A DNA stretch of 64,000 nucleotides, from assembly GCF_012568645.1 (NCBI RefSeq), contig NZ_CP046192.1:63981-127980 (forward strand). Direction: 5' to 3'. Both the position numbers and the translations under genes were made by a program. Positions 8,536-18,219 of the stretch are shown here, one piece after another (position 1 is the stretch's first letter; each line of letters starts with the position of its first letter). The notes under the pieces were generated by a model. The model saw nothing but the letters and a program-made list of their open reading frames with translations, ran no database searches and was not told the origin of the DNA. Source of the stretch: Enterobacteriaceae endosymbiont of Donacia simplex (GTDB taxonomy: Bacteria > Pseudomonadota > Gammaproteobacteria > Enterobacterales > Enterobacteriaceae).

Positions 8536-9936
8536 ATGTTTGATAGGTCATTAATATTTATATATACTATATCTGCAATATTATTCATATTAAGTATTGC
8601 TAGTCTTTCAAAAAAAAAAACCTCTAAAAGAGGTAATTTACTTGCTATTTATGGAATGCTTATTGCTATTATTATTACTATATTAAAATCATCAATAAAT
8701 AATATAGGTTTTGTATTAGGAGCAATTTTTTTAGGTTCAATTATAGGTATTATTATTTCAAAAAAAATTGATATGACTAAAATGCCTCAATTAATTGCAA
8801 TATTACATAGTTTTGTAGGATTAACTGCCATTCTTGTTGGATTTAATAATTATTTATTATTAATTTATAATAAAATTTTATTTTATAAAAATATTCATAT
8901 TCAATTAATAGAAATATTTATTAGTATTTTTATTGGTTCAATAACTTTAATAGGTTCTATTGTTGCTTTTAGTAAATTATCAGGATTTATTAAATCAAAA
9001 ACTTTAAACTTAAAATATAAAAATTATATACATATTTGTACTTTAATCATATCATTTATTTTTATGATGATATTTTTAAAAACCCATAATATAATATTAC
9101 AAATTATATCATTAGGATTAGTCTTTTTAGTTTCACTAATATTTGGTTTTCATTTAATAATGAGTATTGGTGGAGCAGATATGCCTGTAGTAATTTCAAT
9201 GTTAAATTCTTATTCAGGATGGGCAGCTGCATCTTCAGGATTTATGTTAACTAATGATTTATTAATTATAACTGGAGCATTAGTTGGTTCTTCTGGTGCT
9301 ATACTTTCATATTTAATGTGTAAAGGTATGAATAGATCATTTATTAATGTACTTCTTGGAGGAAATAATAAATTTTCTCATAAAAATGTTATTACAACAA
9401 AAAAAAATATACAAAATTTTAAAAAAATATCTATTGAAAATACAGTAGAAATGTTGAAAAATTCTAATAGAATTATTATTGTTCCTGGATATGGATTAGC
9501 TGTATCTCAAGCACAATATCCACTTTCAGAAATAGTAAAAAAATTACGTTTATTAGATATTATCGTAAAATTTGCAATTCATCCAGTAGCAGGACGGTTA
9601 CCTGGACATATGAATGTATTATTAGCCGAAGCTAATATACCATATGATATAGTATTAGAAATGGATGAAATTAATAAAGATTTTATTAATACAGATACCG
9701 TATTAGTCATAGGTGCTAATGATACAGTTAATCCATTAGCTCAAGAAGATATTGAAAGTCCTATATCAGGTATGCCTGTATTAGAAGTTTGGAAAGCTAA
9801 TAATATTATCATTCTTAAAAGAAGTATGAATCAAGGATATTCAGGAATTAGTAATCCTTTATTTTATAAAGATAATAGTTATATGTTATTTGGTGATGCT
9901 AAAGATATAATAAATAAAATTTTAAAAATTATCTAA
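8536..9936 (+). CDS. pntB: NAD(P) transhydrogenase subunit beta PntB
   Basis: Membrane subunit carrying the NADP(H)-binding domain III. The first about 270 residues are a series of hydrophobic helices including the [19 protein letters not shown] block. Domain III has [45 protein letters not shown] and [10 protein letters not shown], all hallmark NADP-binding motifs. Length 466 versus 462. An AAGGAGAATC Shine-Dalgarno spans the pntA stop. Retention of a whole transhydrogenase suggests that NADPH for fatty-acid synthesis is limiting. Confidence 0.96.
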   Translation: MFDRSLIFIYTISAILFILSIASLSKKKTSKRGNLLAIYGMLIAIIITILKSSINNIGFVLGAIFLGSIIGIIISKKIDMTKMPQLIAILHSFVGLTAILVGFNNYLLLIYNKILFYKNIHIQLIEIFISIFIGSITLIGSIVAFSKLSGFIKSKTLNLKYKNYIHICTLIISFIFMMIFLKTHNIILQIISLGLVFLVSLIFGFHLIMSIGGADMPVVISMLNSYSGWAAASSGFMLTNDLLIITGALVGSSGAILSYLMCKGMNRSFINVLLGGNNKFSHKNVITTKKNIQNFKKISIENTVEMLKNSNRIIIVPGYGLAVSQAQYPLSEIVKKLRLLDIIVKFAIHPVAGRLPGHMNVLLAEANIPYDIVLEMDEINKDFINTDTVLVIGANDTVNPLAQEDIESPISGMPVLEVWKANNIIILKRSMNQGYSGISNPLFYKDNSYMLFGDAKDIINKILKII

Positions 9937-9939
9937 TAG

Positions 9940-9985
9940 TAAAGTTTACTCATTGTATATAAATAAAATACTAGAGTAAACTTTA
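9940..9985. terminator. 12-bp inverted repeat between convergent pntB and rne
   Basis: TAAAGTTTACTC (9940-9951) and GAGTAAACTTTA (9974-9985) pair perfectly around a 22-base loop, four bases after the pntB stop and 38 bases past the rne stop on the other strand. The symmetric placement between convergent genes suggests a bidirectional terminator or 3'-end stabiliser. There is no strong T run on either side. Confidence 0.6.
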
Positions 9986-10023
9986 TAATTTATTAAAATA
10001 ATATATTTTTTATATAAAAAAAA

Positions 10024-12495
10024 TTATGGTCTTTTTACTGGAGATGTAGCATATCTTTTAGCTGCATGTCCTCCTGCACCTTTTTTATTTTTCGAATTAA
10101 ATGATGAATTGATTAATTTATTATTAAAATAATTTGTAAAATTATTGTGTATTTTTTTACCATTTGGTAAAATATAATTTTTATATATTTTTTTTTTTGT
10201 CAAAAAATGATTATTTTTAATTTTAAAATGATTTTTATTAACAAAATCAGGAATAATTATATTTGTTTTAGATATTAAATTTTTTTTACAATGTAATTTT
10301 ACTTTATCTAATATTATTTTATTAATTTTAACAGGATTTTTAAATTTATTAAATTCTATTTTATTTTCTATAGAAAATTTAGATATATTGTTTTTTTTAT
10401 TATCAGTAAAAATATTACTTTTTTTAAAAATATTTTTGATATATTTTTTTTTATTAAAATAAGAGTTTTTATTTATTTGTATTTTTAAAAATTTTTTTAA
10501 TTTTAAATTATTAAAATTATTTTGATTATTTTTTTCATTTTTATAGATTAATTTAGCATCTAATTTTACTGGTTTTAATGTATTTTTTATTATTTTTAAA
10601 TTATAAATTGGCACAGTTTTTTTTTTATAAAAATTTAAAATTTCTTTTTCTTTATTTAAATTTATTTTATTTAAAGAATTATTAATATTTTGAGTTAAAT
10701 TATTTTTTTTATTATAAAATAAATATTTATTAAATATATTTAAAATAATTTTATTTATAAATATTATTTTTTTGATAAAAAAATTTTTAAACTTCTTTAA
10801 ATAAATCTTTTTTTTTTTTGAAAAATTAAATAATTTATATTTTTTAAAAAAAGAATGATTTTTTTTATCTATTATTGACTGATTATATACTTTTAATGTT
10901 TTAAGTCTAATATCTTTATTAATTAAAATTTTATTTGAAAATTTATTTTTAAAATAACGATAATTATTAATATTTAAATTTAATTTATTAATTTTTTTTA
11001 TAAAAAAATAAACATTTTTTTTATCTTCTCCATGTTTAATTCTTAAAATAGAATAATTAGGTGTATTTAATTTATCATTAGGAATGATAAATGTTCTAAT
11101 TTTTCTATTTTCAATTGCATTTACTACATTTCTTTTTTCATTTAATAAATAAGATGCTATTTTCACAGGAACTATAGCATATACTTCTTTTGTATTTTCT
11201 TTAAAAGATTCTTCTTCTATTAATCTTAAAATAGATAAAGATAAAGATTTACTATTTCTTAAATTACCATTACCTAAACATCTAGGACATAAATAATAAC
11301 TAGATTCTTTTAAAGATGATTTTAATCTCTGACGTGACATTTCTAATAATCCAAATTTTGAAATATTATTTATTTGAATTTTAGCTCTATCTTGACGTAT
11401 ATTATATAATAATCTTTTTTCAATAGTTTGTTTATTTTTTAAAAGAGACATATCAATAAAATCTATAACAATTAATCCGCCTACATCTCGTAATCTTAAT
11501 TGTCTAATAATTTCATCTGCAGCTTCTAAATTAATATTTAATGCTGTTTCTTCAATATCTATACCTTTAGTCGCTTTAGAAGAATTAACATCAACTGATG
11601 TTAATGCTTCTGTAGTATCAATTATAATTGATCCACCTGAAGATAATTCAACTTTTCTTTGAAAAGCAGTTTCAATTTGTGATTCTATTTGATAATGACT
11701 AAATAAAGGAATAGTTCCTTTATATAACTTAATTTTATGTTTTAAATCTGATCTTCCTAAAATATTAATATGTTTCTTAGCTAATTTTAATATTTTAGGA
11801 TTATCAATTAAAATTTCATTAATATCTTGACATAAATAATCACGTAATGCTCTTATAATTATATTACTTTCCTGATATATTAAAAATGGGGCAGATTTAT
11901 TTTTAGCTATTTTTTTTATTATTTCCCAATGTTTTAATCTAAATTTTAAATCTAATTTAAATGTTTCTATATTTTTTCCTAATCCAGCTGTACGAATAAT
12001 TAAACTCATATTACTGGGTAAGTATAATAATGATAAAATTTTTTTTAAATATTTTCTATCATCACCTTCTATTTTTCTTGATATTCCACTTGAATTAGGA
12101 TTATTAGGCATTAAAACTAAATAGCTTCCAGCTAAACTAATAAATGTTGTTAATGATGCTCCTTTATTACCCCGTTCTTCTTTATTTATTTGTACAATAA
12201 TTTCTTTACCAATTAATAAAGAATTTTTAAAATTTAATTTATTATATAAAATTTGATTAGATAAATATTCTTCTGTAATTTCTTTAATTGGTAAAAAACC
12301 ATGTTTATCTACTCCGTAATCTACAAAAACAGCTTCTAAACTTGGTTCAATACGTGTAATTTTACCTTTATATATATTAGATTTTTTTTGTATATTATTG
12401 GAATTTTCTATATCTAAATCATATAACCTTTGTCCATCAACTAAAGCAACACGTAGTTCTTCATGTTGAGTAGCATTTATTAACATTCTTTTCAT
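10024..12495 (-). CDS. rne: Ribonuclease E, eroded scaffold with retained C-terminal tail
   Basis: Main endoribonuclease of mRNA decay and rRNA/tRNA processing. The catalytic half (about 1-500) is well conserved: S1 domain with IYKGKITRIEPSLEAVFVDYG, 5'-sensor region, magnesium-binding Asp302 (VDVNS) and Asp345 (IDFIDM), and zinc-link Cys403/Cys406 (CPRC). After about residue 520 it becomes Lys/Asn/Phe-rich low-complexity sequence with little similarity to the E. coli scaffold; total 823 versus 1061. The last 20 residues nevertheless recover a Gly/Ala/His motif like the E. coli terminus. The start MKRMLINATQ matches the family exactly. Cleavage activity is likely; degradosome assembly is uncertain. 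Confidence 0.95.
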   Translation of the reverse strand: MKRMLINATQHEELRVALVDGQRLYDLDIENSNNIQKKSNIYKGKITRIEPSLEAVFVDYGVDKHGFLPIKEITEEYLSNQILYNKLNFKNSLLIGKEIIVQINKEERGNKGASLTTFISLAGSYLVLMPNNPNSSGISRKIEGDDRKYLKKILSLLYLPSNMSLIIRTAGLGKNIETFKLDLKFRLKHWEIIKKIAKNKSAPFLIYQESNIIIRALRDYLCQDINEILIDNPKILKLAKKHINILGRSDLKHKIKLYKGTIPLFSHYQIESQIETAFQRKVELSSGGSIIIDTTEALTSVDVNSSKATKGIDIEETALNINLEAADEIIRQLRLRDVGGLIVIDFIDMSLLKNKQTIEKRLLYNIRQDRAKIQINNISKFGLLEMSRQRLKSSLKESSYYLCPRCLGNGNLRNSKSLSLSILRLIEEESFKENTKEVYAIVPVKIASYLLNEKRNVVNAIENRKIRTFIIPNDKLNTPNYSILRIKHGEDKKNVYFFIKKINKLNLNINNYRYFKNKFSNKILINKDIRLKTLKVYNQSIIDKKNHSFFKKYKLFNFSKKKKIYLKKFKNFFIKKIIFINKIILNIFNKYLFYNKKNNLTQNINNSLNKINLNKEKEILNFYKKKTVPIYNLKIIKNTLKPVKLDAKLIYKNEKNNQNNFNNLKLKKFLKIQINKNSYFNKKKYIKNIFKKSNIFTDNKKNNISKFSIENKIEFNKFKNPVKINKIILDKVKLHCKKNLISKTNIIIPDFVNKNHFKIKNNHFLTKKKIYKNYILPNGKKIHNNFTNYFNNKLINSSFNSKNKKGAGGHAAKRYATSPVKRP

Positions 12496-12837
12496 AATGA
12501 CTTACTCATGTATTTTTTTATAAATTAATTAATATTTTATATAAACATATAAAATTATATAATAAGAAAATTATATTTAATATTTAATGAATTGAATAGG
12601 TTAAAAACTAAAATATCAATTATTTTATAATAAAATATACTTTATAATTATGTATATTTTATAAAAATTTTATAAAAAATTATTTACTAAAATAATATTA
12701 ACATAAATTTTTATTTTCAAATAATGATTTTATATGAAAGAATATTAAAAAAAATTAAATATTATTATATTTTTTGATAATTTTTAATTATATTAATATA
12801 ATTATTAATTTATTTTTATAAATATTTTTTTGATATT
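12496..12837. other. 342-base divergent gap between rne and rluC
   Basis: No gene is visible. In E. coli the rne messenger has a long (about 360 nt) 5' leader through which RNase E autoregulates; this gap is the corresponding position and has similar length, but I cannot recognise the E. coli leader hairpins in it. Promoters for rne and rluC must lie here. Confidence 0.5.
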
Positions 12838-13776
12838 ATGTACAAAATAATAATTGTTTCATCTATTATTGATATACAGCGAATTGATAATTTTTTAATA
12901 AATAAATTTAAAAATGTACCTAAAAGTATGTTATATAGAATGTTAAGAAAAGGAAAAATAACAGTTAATAAAAAAAAAATACTACCTAATTTTAAAATTA
13001 AATCTCAGGATATAATAAAAATTCCTAATATATATATAAATAAAATAAAACCAATTAAATATAAATTAACTTTAAATAAAATAAATTTTTTAAAAAAAAC
13101 AATTATTTTTGAAGATAAATATATTTTAGTTATAAATAAACCTTCTGGTATAGCAGTACATGGCGGTAGTGGAATTAACTATGGTATTATTGAAAATTTT
13201 AGATGTTTATTTAAACAAAAAAAATTTTTAGAACTTGTACATAGAATTGATAAAGAAACCTCTGGTATTTTATTACTAGCTAAAAAAAGATCATCATTAA
13301 AAATGTTACAAAAACAGTTAATGGAAAAAAAAATAATTAAAGAATATATAGCTTTAGTTAAAGGTAATTGTTTTGAAAAAAAATATATTTATATTAAAAA
13401 TTTTTTATTAAAAGATTTTTCAAATAAAAAAATTAAAGTAAAAATAGATAATAAAGGTAAATATGCAGAAACTAAGTTTAAAATAGTTAAAAATTATAAA
13501 AATATTATGTTAATAAAAATTAATCCTATAACAGGTAGAACACATCAAATTAGAGTTCATATGTCTCATTTAAATTTTCCTATAGTTAACGACCAAAGAT
13601 ATGGTGATGATAATTTAAATTTTCAATTTAAAAAATATTATCATTTAGAGAGATTATTTTTACATGCTAAAAGTATTACATTTATACATCCAAAAAATAA
13701 TAAAAAAATTAAAATTTTTGCTCCATTAAGTAAAGAATTAAATAATTGTTTATTAAAACTAAAATATAATAAATAA
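12838..13776 (+). CDS. rluC: 23S rRNA pseudouridine(955/2504/2580) synthase RluC
   Basis: Modifies three uridines near the peptidyl-transferase centre. An N-terminal S4-like domain (about 1-65, with RIDNFL and VPKSMLYRMLRKGKITVNKK) precedes the catalytic domain, whose Asp138 sits in HRIDKETSG. Later blocks are PITGRTHQIRVH and RLFLHA. Length 312 versus 319. RluC rather than RluD is supported by the VPKSMLYR segment and by its position directly upstream of rpmF, although E. coli has a few genes between them. Confidence 0.93.
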   Translation: MYKIIIVSSIIDIQRIDNFLINKFKNVPKSMLYRMLRKGKITVNKKKILPNFKIKSQDIIKIPNIYINKIKPIKYKLTLNKINFLKKTIIFEDKYILVINKPSGIAVHGGSGINYGIIENFRCLFKQKKFLELVHRIDKETSGILLLAKKRSSLKMLQKQLMEKKIIKEYIALVKGNCFEKKYIYIKNFLLKDFSNKKIKVKIDNKGKYAETKFKIVKNYKNIMLIKINPITGRTHQIRVHMSHLNFPIVNDQRYGDDNLNFQFKKYYHLERLFLHAKSITFIHPKNNKKIKIFAPLSKELNNCLLKLKYNK

Positions 13777-13874
13777 TATTGCAAATATAAATAAACATAT
13801 TTATAATAAAATTTATTTTAACGATATAATATAAAATATTATTTTATAATACAAAAGGTATATAAATAAATAAT

Positions 13875-14054
13875 ATGGCTGTACAAAAACATAAAAAATC
13901 AAGATCTAAACGAAATATGAGACGTTCTCATGATAAATTATCTAATAATAAAATTTTATTAATTAATAAAAAAACAGGGAAAAAATATTTATATCATCAT
14001 ATGACTGATGATGGTTTTTATAGAGGAAAACATATCATTAATAAGTTAAAATAA
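13875..14054 (+). CDS. rpmF: 50S ribosomal protein L32
   Basis: A 59-residue protein starting MAVQKHKKSRSKRNMRRSHD, the unmistakable L32 N-terminus, with the C-terminal HHMTDDGFYRGKHII block. An AAAAGG element lies upstream of the ATG. It is followed only 16 bases later by fabD: the plsX and fabH genes that separate these two in E. coli have been removed, leaving the ribosomal-protein and lipid genes directly joined. Confidence 0.97.
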   Translation: MAVQKHKKSRSKRNMRRSHDKLSNNKILLINKKTGKKYLYHHMTDDGFYRGKHIINKLK

Positions 14055-14070
14055 ATATTTAATATAAAAT

Positions 14071-15026
14071 ATGAAAAAATTTGCTGCTATTTTTCCTGGC
14101 CAAGGAACTCAATTTACTGAGATGATATCTTGCTTATATATTAAATATAAAATTATAAGAGAAACTTTTTATTCTGCTTCAGAAATACTAGGATATGATC
14201 TGTGGAAACTTATTCAAAATGGACCATTAAAAAAATTAAATACAACATATTATACACAACCTGCAATTTTAGTTACATCTATAGCTATATATAAACTATG
14301 GATACAAAAAAATAATATATTACCAAGTATAGTTACTGGTTATAGTTTAGGAGAATATACAGCTATGGTATGTAGTAATCTTATTAGTTTTATAGATGCT
14401 ATTAGAATAGTAGAATTTAGAGGGAAATTAATGTATAAAATAGCATCTAATTTAAATGATTTTAAAATTAATGGATATTATATGCAAACTATTATTGGAT
14501 TAAAAAAAAAAAAATAGAAAATATTTGTAAAAAAATATCTATAAGTAATAATATTATATCAATATCAAATTACAATTCACCTAATAATATAACAGTTAGT
14601 GGAAATAAATTAGCAATAATTAAAGCTATTAAAATATTTAAATCTTTAGGTGCACATATAATCCCTATTAATATTAATATACCTTCTCATTCTCTATTAA
14701 TGAAACCAATAGCATATAAATTTAAAATTTTTTTAGATAATATTATAATAAATAAACCAAAAATTCAGTTTATTAATAGTGTTAATTGTAAACATGAAAA
14801 ATCATCTAAAAAAATTAAAAAAAATTTAGTAAAACAATTATATTCTACAATTAATTGGGTTGGATGTATAAATTTTATCGAAAAAAAAAACATATTTAAT
14901 ATAATAGAATTTACTCCTAAAAATATGCTTAAAAAAATATCACAACAAATTACAAAAAATATTAATATAGATTCAATTTATGATGTAAAAACATTTCTTT
15001 CAATATCAAAAAAATATAAAGTTTAA
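14071..15026 (+). CDS. fabD: Malonyl-CoA:ACP transacylase FabD, frame split by a 13-A tract
   Basis: Loads malonate onto acyl carrier protein. The first frame (14071-14517, 148 residues) has the FPGQGTQF start, nucleophile elbow GYSLGE and the Arg in EFRGKLM. It ends at TAG right after 13 consecutive A bases (14502-14514). The rest (about 14515-15026, minus-one frame) has SPNNITVSG and the catalytic His in IPSHSLLMKP, and runs to the family C-terminus. One extra A would give a continuous 318-residue protein (E. coli 309) with Ser, Arg and His in place. Expression probably depends on transcript slippage or frameshifting; a real null is the alternative. The elbow His of GHSLG is Tyr here. Confidence 0.9.
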
Positions 15027-15036
15027 AATAAAATAT

Positions 15037-15789
15037 ATGTTAAAAAACATTAATTTCAAAAATAAAATAGCTTTAGTTACAGGTGCAAGTAAAGGAATAG
15101 GTTATAATATTGCTTATACATTAGCTAATTATGGTGCCTATGTAATAGGTACATCAACTAATATTAATGGAGTAAAAAAAATTAATAATTATTTAGGTAA
15201 AAATGGAATTGGTTTAATTCTTGATTTAAAAAATAGATTACCATATATTATTAACAATTTAATTAGATATATTATTAATAATTTTAAAAGAATAGATATA
15301 CTTATTAATAATGCTGGAATTATATATGATAGACTTGTATTAAATATGACAGACTGTCAATGGAATGATGTATTACAAATTAATTTAACTTCTATTTTTA
15401 GAATTTGTAGAGAAGTCATTTATTATATGCTAAAAGAATCATTTGGTCGTATAATTAATATTGGATCTACTATCGGAAGTATTGGTAATATAGGACAAGC
15501 TAATTATGCAGCATCAAAAGCAGGGATTATAGGATTTAGTAAATCTTTAGCTAAAGAAGTAGCTTCTAAAGGTATTACCGTAAATGTTATATCTCCTGGT
15601 TATATCAAAACTAATATGACATTAAATTTTCAAAAAAAAAATCATGATAGTATCATAGCACAAATTCCATCTAAACGTTTTGGTTATCCTCAAGAAATAG
15701 CTGATGCTGTAATTTTTTTATCTTCTGAAAAAGCATCTTACATAACAGGAGAAATACTTAATATTAATGGTGGTTTATATATGGGATAA
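15037..15789 (+). CDS. fabG: 3-oxoacyl-[ACP] reductase FabG
   Basis: NADPH-dependent reductase of the elongation cycle. Short-chain dehydrogenase with TGASKGIG cofactor motif (residues 15-22), NNAG (91-94) and catalytic Ser144, Tyr157 and Lys161 (GQANYAASKAG). The C-terminal SGxxLNxNGGxYMG-type ending reads TGEILNINGGLYMG. Length 250 versus 244, with a short N-terminal extension. It starts ten bases after the end of fabD and shares its operon. Confidence 0.96.
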   Translation: MLKNINFKNKIALVTGASKGIGYNIAYTLANYGAYVIGTSTNINGVKKINNYLGKNGIGLILDLKNRLPYIINNLIRYIINNFKRIDILINNAGIIYDRLVLNMTDCQWNDVLQINLTSIFRICREVIYYMLKESFGRIINIGSTIGSIGNIGQANYAASKAGIIGFSKSLAKEVASKGITVNVISPGYIKTNMTLNFQKKNHDSIIAQIPSKRFGYPQEIADAVIFLSSEKASYITGEILNINGGLYMG

Positions 15790-15853
15790 TTATATTATTT
15801 TATTTTTTTGTAATAAATTATCTCAAATAATTTTATAGGAAAATACAACAATC

Positions 15854-16096
15854 ATGAGTAATTCCATTACTAAACGTATTAAAAAAATCATTATTAATCA
15901 ATTAGGAACAAAAAAAAATATTTTTCATTATTCTTCTTTTAAAAAAGATTTAGGTGCAGATTCTCTTGATACTATAGAAATTATAATGGCTTTGGAAGAA
16001 GAATTTAATATTGAAATTTTAGATGAAGATGCTGAACAAATTACTTCTCTTCAAGAAGCAATTAATTATATTAATAGTCATAAAAATAAAATTTAA
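15854..16096 (+). CDS. acpP: Acyl carrier protein
   Basis: Small acidic helical carrier for growing acyl chains and for the octanoate used by LipB. The 4'-phosphopantetheine site is Ser37 in [11 protein letters not shown], and the acidic helix [16 protein letters not shown] follows. 80 residues versus 78. Its composition is acidic, unlike the basic drift of most neighbours, showing strong constraint. A TAGGAAAATAC element upstream serves as the ribosome site. A stem-loop follows the stop. Confidence 0.97.
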   Translation: MSNSITKRIKKIIINQLGTKKNIFHYSSFKKDLGADSLDTIEIIMALEEEFNIEILDEDAEQITSLQEAINYINSHKNKI

Positions 16097-16103
16097 TTAG
16101 TAT

Positions 16104-16143
16104 TATGGAATTTAGAGTAAAATATATTTTACTCTTTTCCATA
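16104..16143 (+). terminator. Strong hairpin between acpP and fabF
   Basis: AGAGTAAAA (16114-16122) and TTTTACTCT (16127-16135) pair perfectly around TATA, and the stem extends through TATGGA (16104-16109) and TCCATA (16138-16143) across small A/T internal loops. No T run follows, so it may be a partial terminator or a 3'-end stabiliser that keeps acpP transcripts more abundant than fabF transcripts. Confidence 0.65.
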
Positions 16144-16184
16144 AAATAAATATTATAAAATATAATTTATATAGAAGATATATA

Positions 16185-17429
16185 ATGTTTAAACGTAGAC
16201 GTGTAGTAATTACTGGTATTGGTATGATTACTCCCATAGGAAATTCAATAGAATCTAATTGGTTTAATCTTATTAATGGTAATAGTGGTATTAATTTTAT
16301 TAATACTTTTGATACTAGTAAATATAAAACGAAAATTGCTGGATTAATAAAAAATTTTAAATATCATAATTATATTTCTGATAAAAAAAAAAAAAATATT
16401 GATTTATTTATTCAATATGGTTTAGTAGCATGTAAAGAAGCTATTAAAAATTCTGGTTTAATATTTCATAAATCTTATCACCCTAGATTTGGAATTTCTA
16501 TAGGTTCTGGGTTAGGAGGTATGAATTTAATAGAAAAAAATACCGATATTTTATATCAAAAAGGTCCTAAAAAAATAACTCCATTTTTTATAACATCAAC
16601 TCTTATGAATATGTTAACTGGAAATATTGCAATAAATTATAAAATAACAGGACCAAGTTTAACAATTAGTACTGCTTGTAGTTCTGGAATACATAATATT
16701 GGAATTGCTTTTAAAATTATCTCATATAATGATGCTGATGTAATGATAACAGGAGCTTCAGAAAAAGCTATTACTCCTTTAATTTTAAGTGGTTTTTGTG
16801 CAATGAATGCTTTGTCAAAAAGAAATAATGAACCACAAAAAGCAAGTAGACCGTGGGATAAAGATAGAGATGGATTTGTACTGAGCGATGGTGCTGGTAT
16901 CATAATTTTAGAAGAATATAATCATGCAAAAAAAAGAAATGCGAATATTCTTGCTGAATTAGTCGGTTTTGGAATGAGTAATGATTCATTTCATATAACT
17001 TCTCCTCCTATAAATGGAGAAGGAGCGCAATTAGCAATGTTAAATGCACTTAAGGATGCTAATCTTAATCCTGAAAAAATTAAATATATAAATGCACATA
17101 GTACATCAACTATTTTAGGAGATATAGCTGAAGTAAATGCCATTAAAAAAATTTTTAAACATAATTGTTATAAATTATTTGTGAGTTCTACTAAATCAAT
17201 TACCGGACATTTGTTAGGTGCTGCTGGTGCAATTGAATCTATTTATTCTATTTTATCTTTAAAAAATCAGATAGTACCTCCTACAATTAATTTAGATAAT
17301 CCTGATAAAAATTTAGATTTAGATTTTGTTCCGAAAATTTCAAGAGATGTTCATAATATGAAATATGTATTATGTAATTCTTTTGGTTTTGGAGGAACTA
17401 ATGCATCATTAATTTTTAAAAAAATATAA
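16185..17429 (+). CDS. fabF: 3-oxoacyl-[ACP] synthase II FabF
   Basis: Condensing enzyme of fatty-acid elongation. The Cys-His-His triad and Lys are Cys165 (TACSSG), His305 (NAHSTST), Lys337 and His342 (STKSITGHLLGAAG). Length 414 versus 413. A 14-A tract near 16383-16396 encodes four Lys and is in the productive frame. Because fabH is gone from this locus, initiation of chains may fall on FabF or on a FabB elsewhere (inference). pabC and mltG, which follow fabF in E. coli, are missing. Confidence 0.97.
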   Translation: MFKRRRVVITGIGMITPIGNSIESNWFNLINGNSGINFINTFDTSKYKTKIAGLIKNFKYHNYISDKKKKNIDLFIQYGLVACKEAIKNSGLIFHKSYHPRFGISIGSGLGGMNLIEKNTDILYQKGPKKITPFFITSTLMNMLTGNIAINYKITGPSLTISTACSSGIHNIGIAFKIISYNDADVMITGASEKAITPLILSGFCAMNALSKRNNEPQKASRPWDKDRDGFVLSDGAGIIILEEYNHAKKRNANILAELVGFGMSNDSFHITSPPINGEGAQLAMLNALKDANLNPEKIKYINAHSTSTILGDIAEVNAIKKIFKHNCYKLFVSSTKSITGHLLGAAGAIESIYSILSLKNQIVPPTINLDNPDKNLDLDFVPKISRDVHNMKYVLCNSFGFGGTNASLIFKKI

Positions 17430-17597
17430 TTTTTAATATTTAAAATTTTTATTTTTTTTTAAATTAATATAAAATTTATTTATAAAATATAAATTTTAAA
17501 TAATTAAATATATATTCAATTATTAAAATATTGTTTATTTATAAAAATAAATATTATATATAATCTAATAATAAATATATTTTTTTAAAAAATAAAA

Positions 17598-18218
17598 ATG
17601 AATAATAAAAAGTTTATTGTAGTAGAAGGTATAGATGGTGCTGGGAAATCTACTATTTGTAATTATATAATTAAATTATTAAATAATTCTAATATTAAAA
17701 ATATCGTTAAAACACATGAACCAGGAGGTACTCCAATTGCAGAAAAATTAAGAAATATCATTAAATTTTCTAAAGGAGAAATATTTTCTTATAAAACAGA
17801 ATTATTATTAATATACGCAGCTAGATTACAATTATTAGATAATGTTATAAGAAAAAATATTCATATTAATTGGATTTTATCAGATAGATATGATTTATCT
17901 ACATTTGCCTATCAAATAGGAGGAAGAAATATAAATAAAAAAATTATATTATTTTTACAAAATTTTATTAATAATAATATAAAACCAGATATAGTTATTT
18001 ATTTAGATGTAAATCCTATCATTGCTTTACAAAGAATAAAATTTAAAATATATGATAGAATTGAGAAAGAATCTATAAATTTCTTTTCTAAAGTTAGAAG
18101 TTATTATTTAAAAATAGCTAATAAAAATAAAAATATTAAAATAGTTAATGCAAATAATAATTTAAAAAATGTAAAATTATCAGTTAAAAAAATTATATAT
18201 AAATTAATATCATCATAA
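17598..18218 (+). CDS. tmk: Thymidylate kinase
   Basis: Phosphorylates dTMP to dTDP for DNA synthesis. P-loop GIDGAGKST (11-19), the HEPGGTPIAEKLR block and DRYDLSTFAYQ are all present, and the C-terminal part is Lys/Asn-rich. Length 206 versus 213. It is followed by holB after a single base, the conserved tmk-holB pair, and lies 168 bases beyond fabF. Confidence 0.95.
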   Translation: MNNKKFIVVEGIDGAGKSTICNYIIKLLNNSNIKNIVKTHEPGGTPIAEKLRNIIKFSKGEIFSYKTELLLIYAARLQLLDNVIRKNIHINWILSDRYDLSTFAYQIGGRNINKKIILFLQNFINNNIKPDIVIYLDVNPIIALQRIKFKIYDRIEKESINFFSKVRSYYLKIANKNKNIKIVNANNNLKNVKLSVKKIIYKLISS

Positions 18219-18219
18219 A

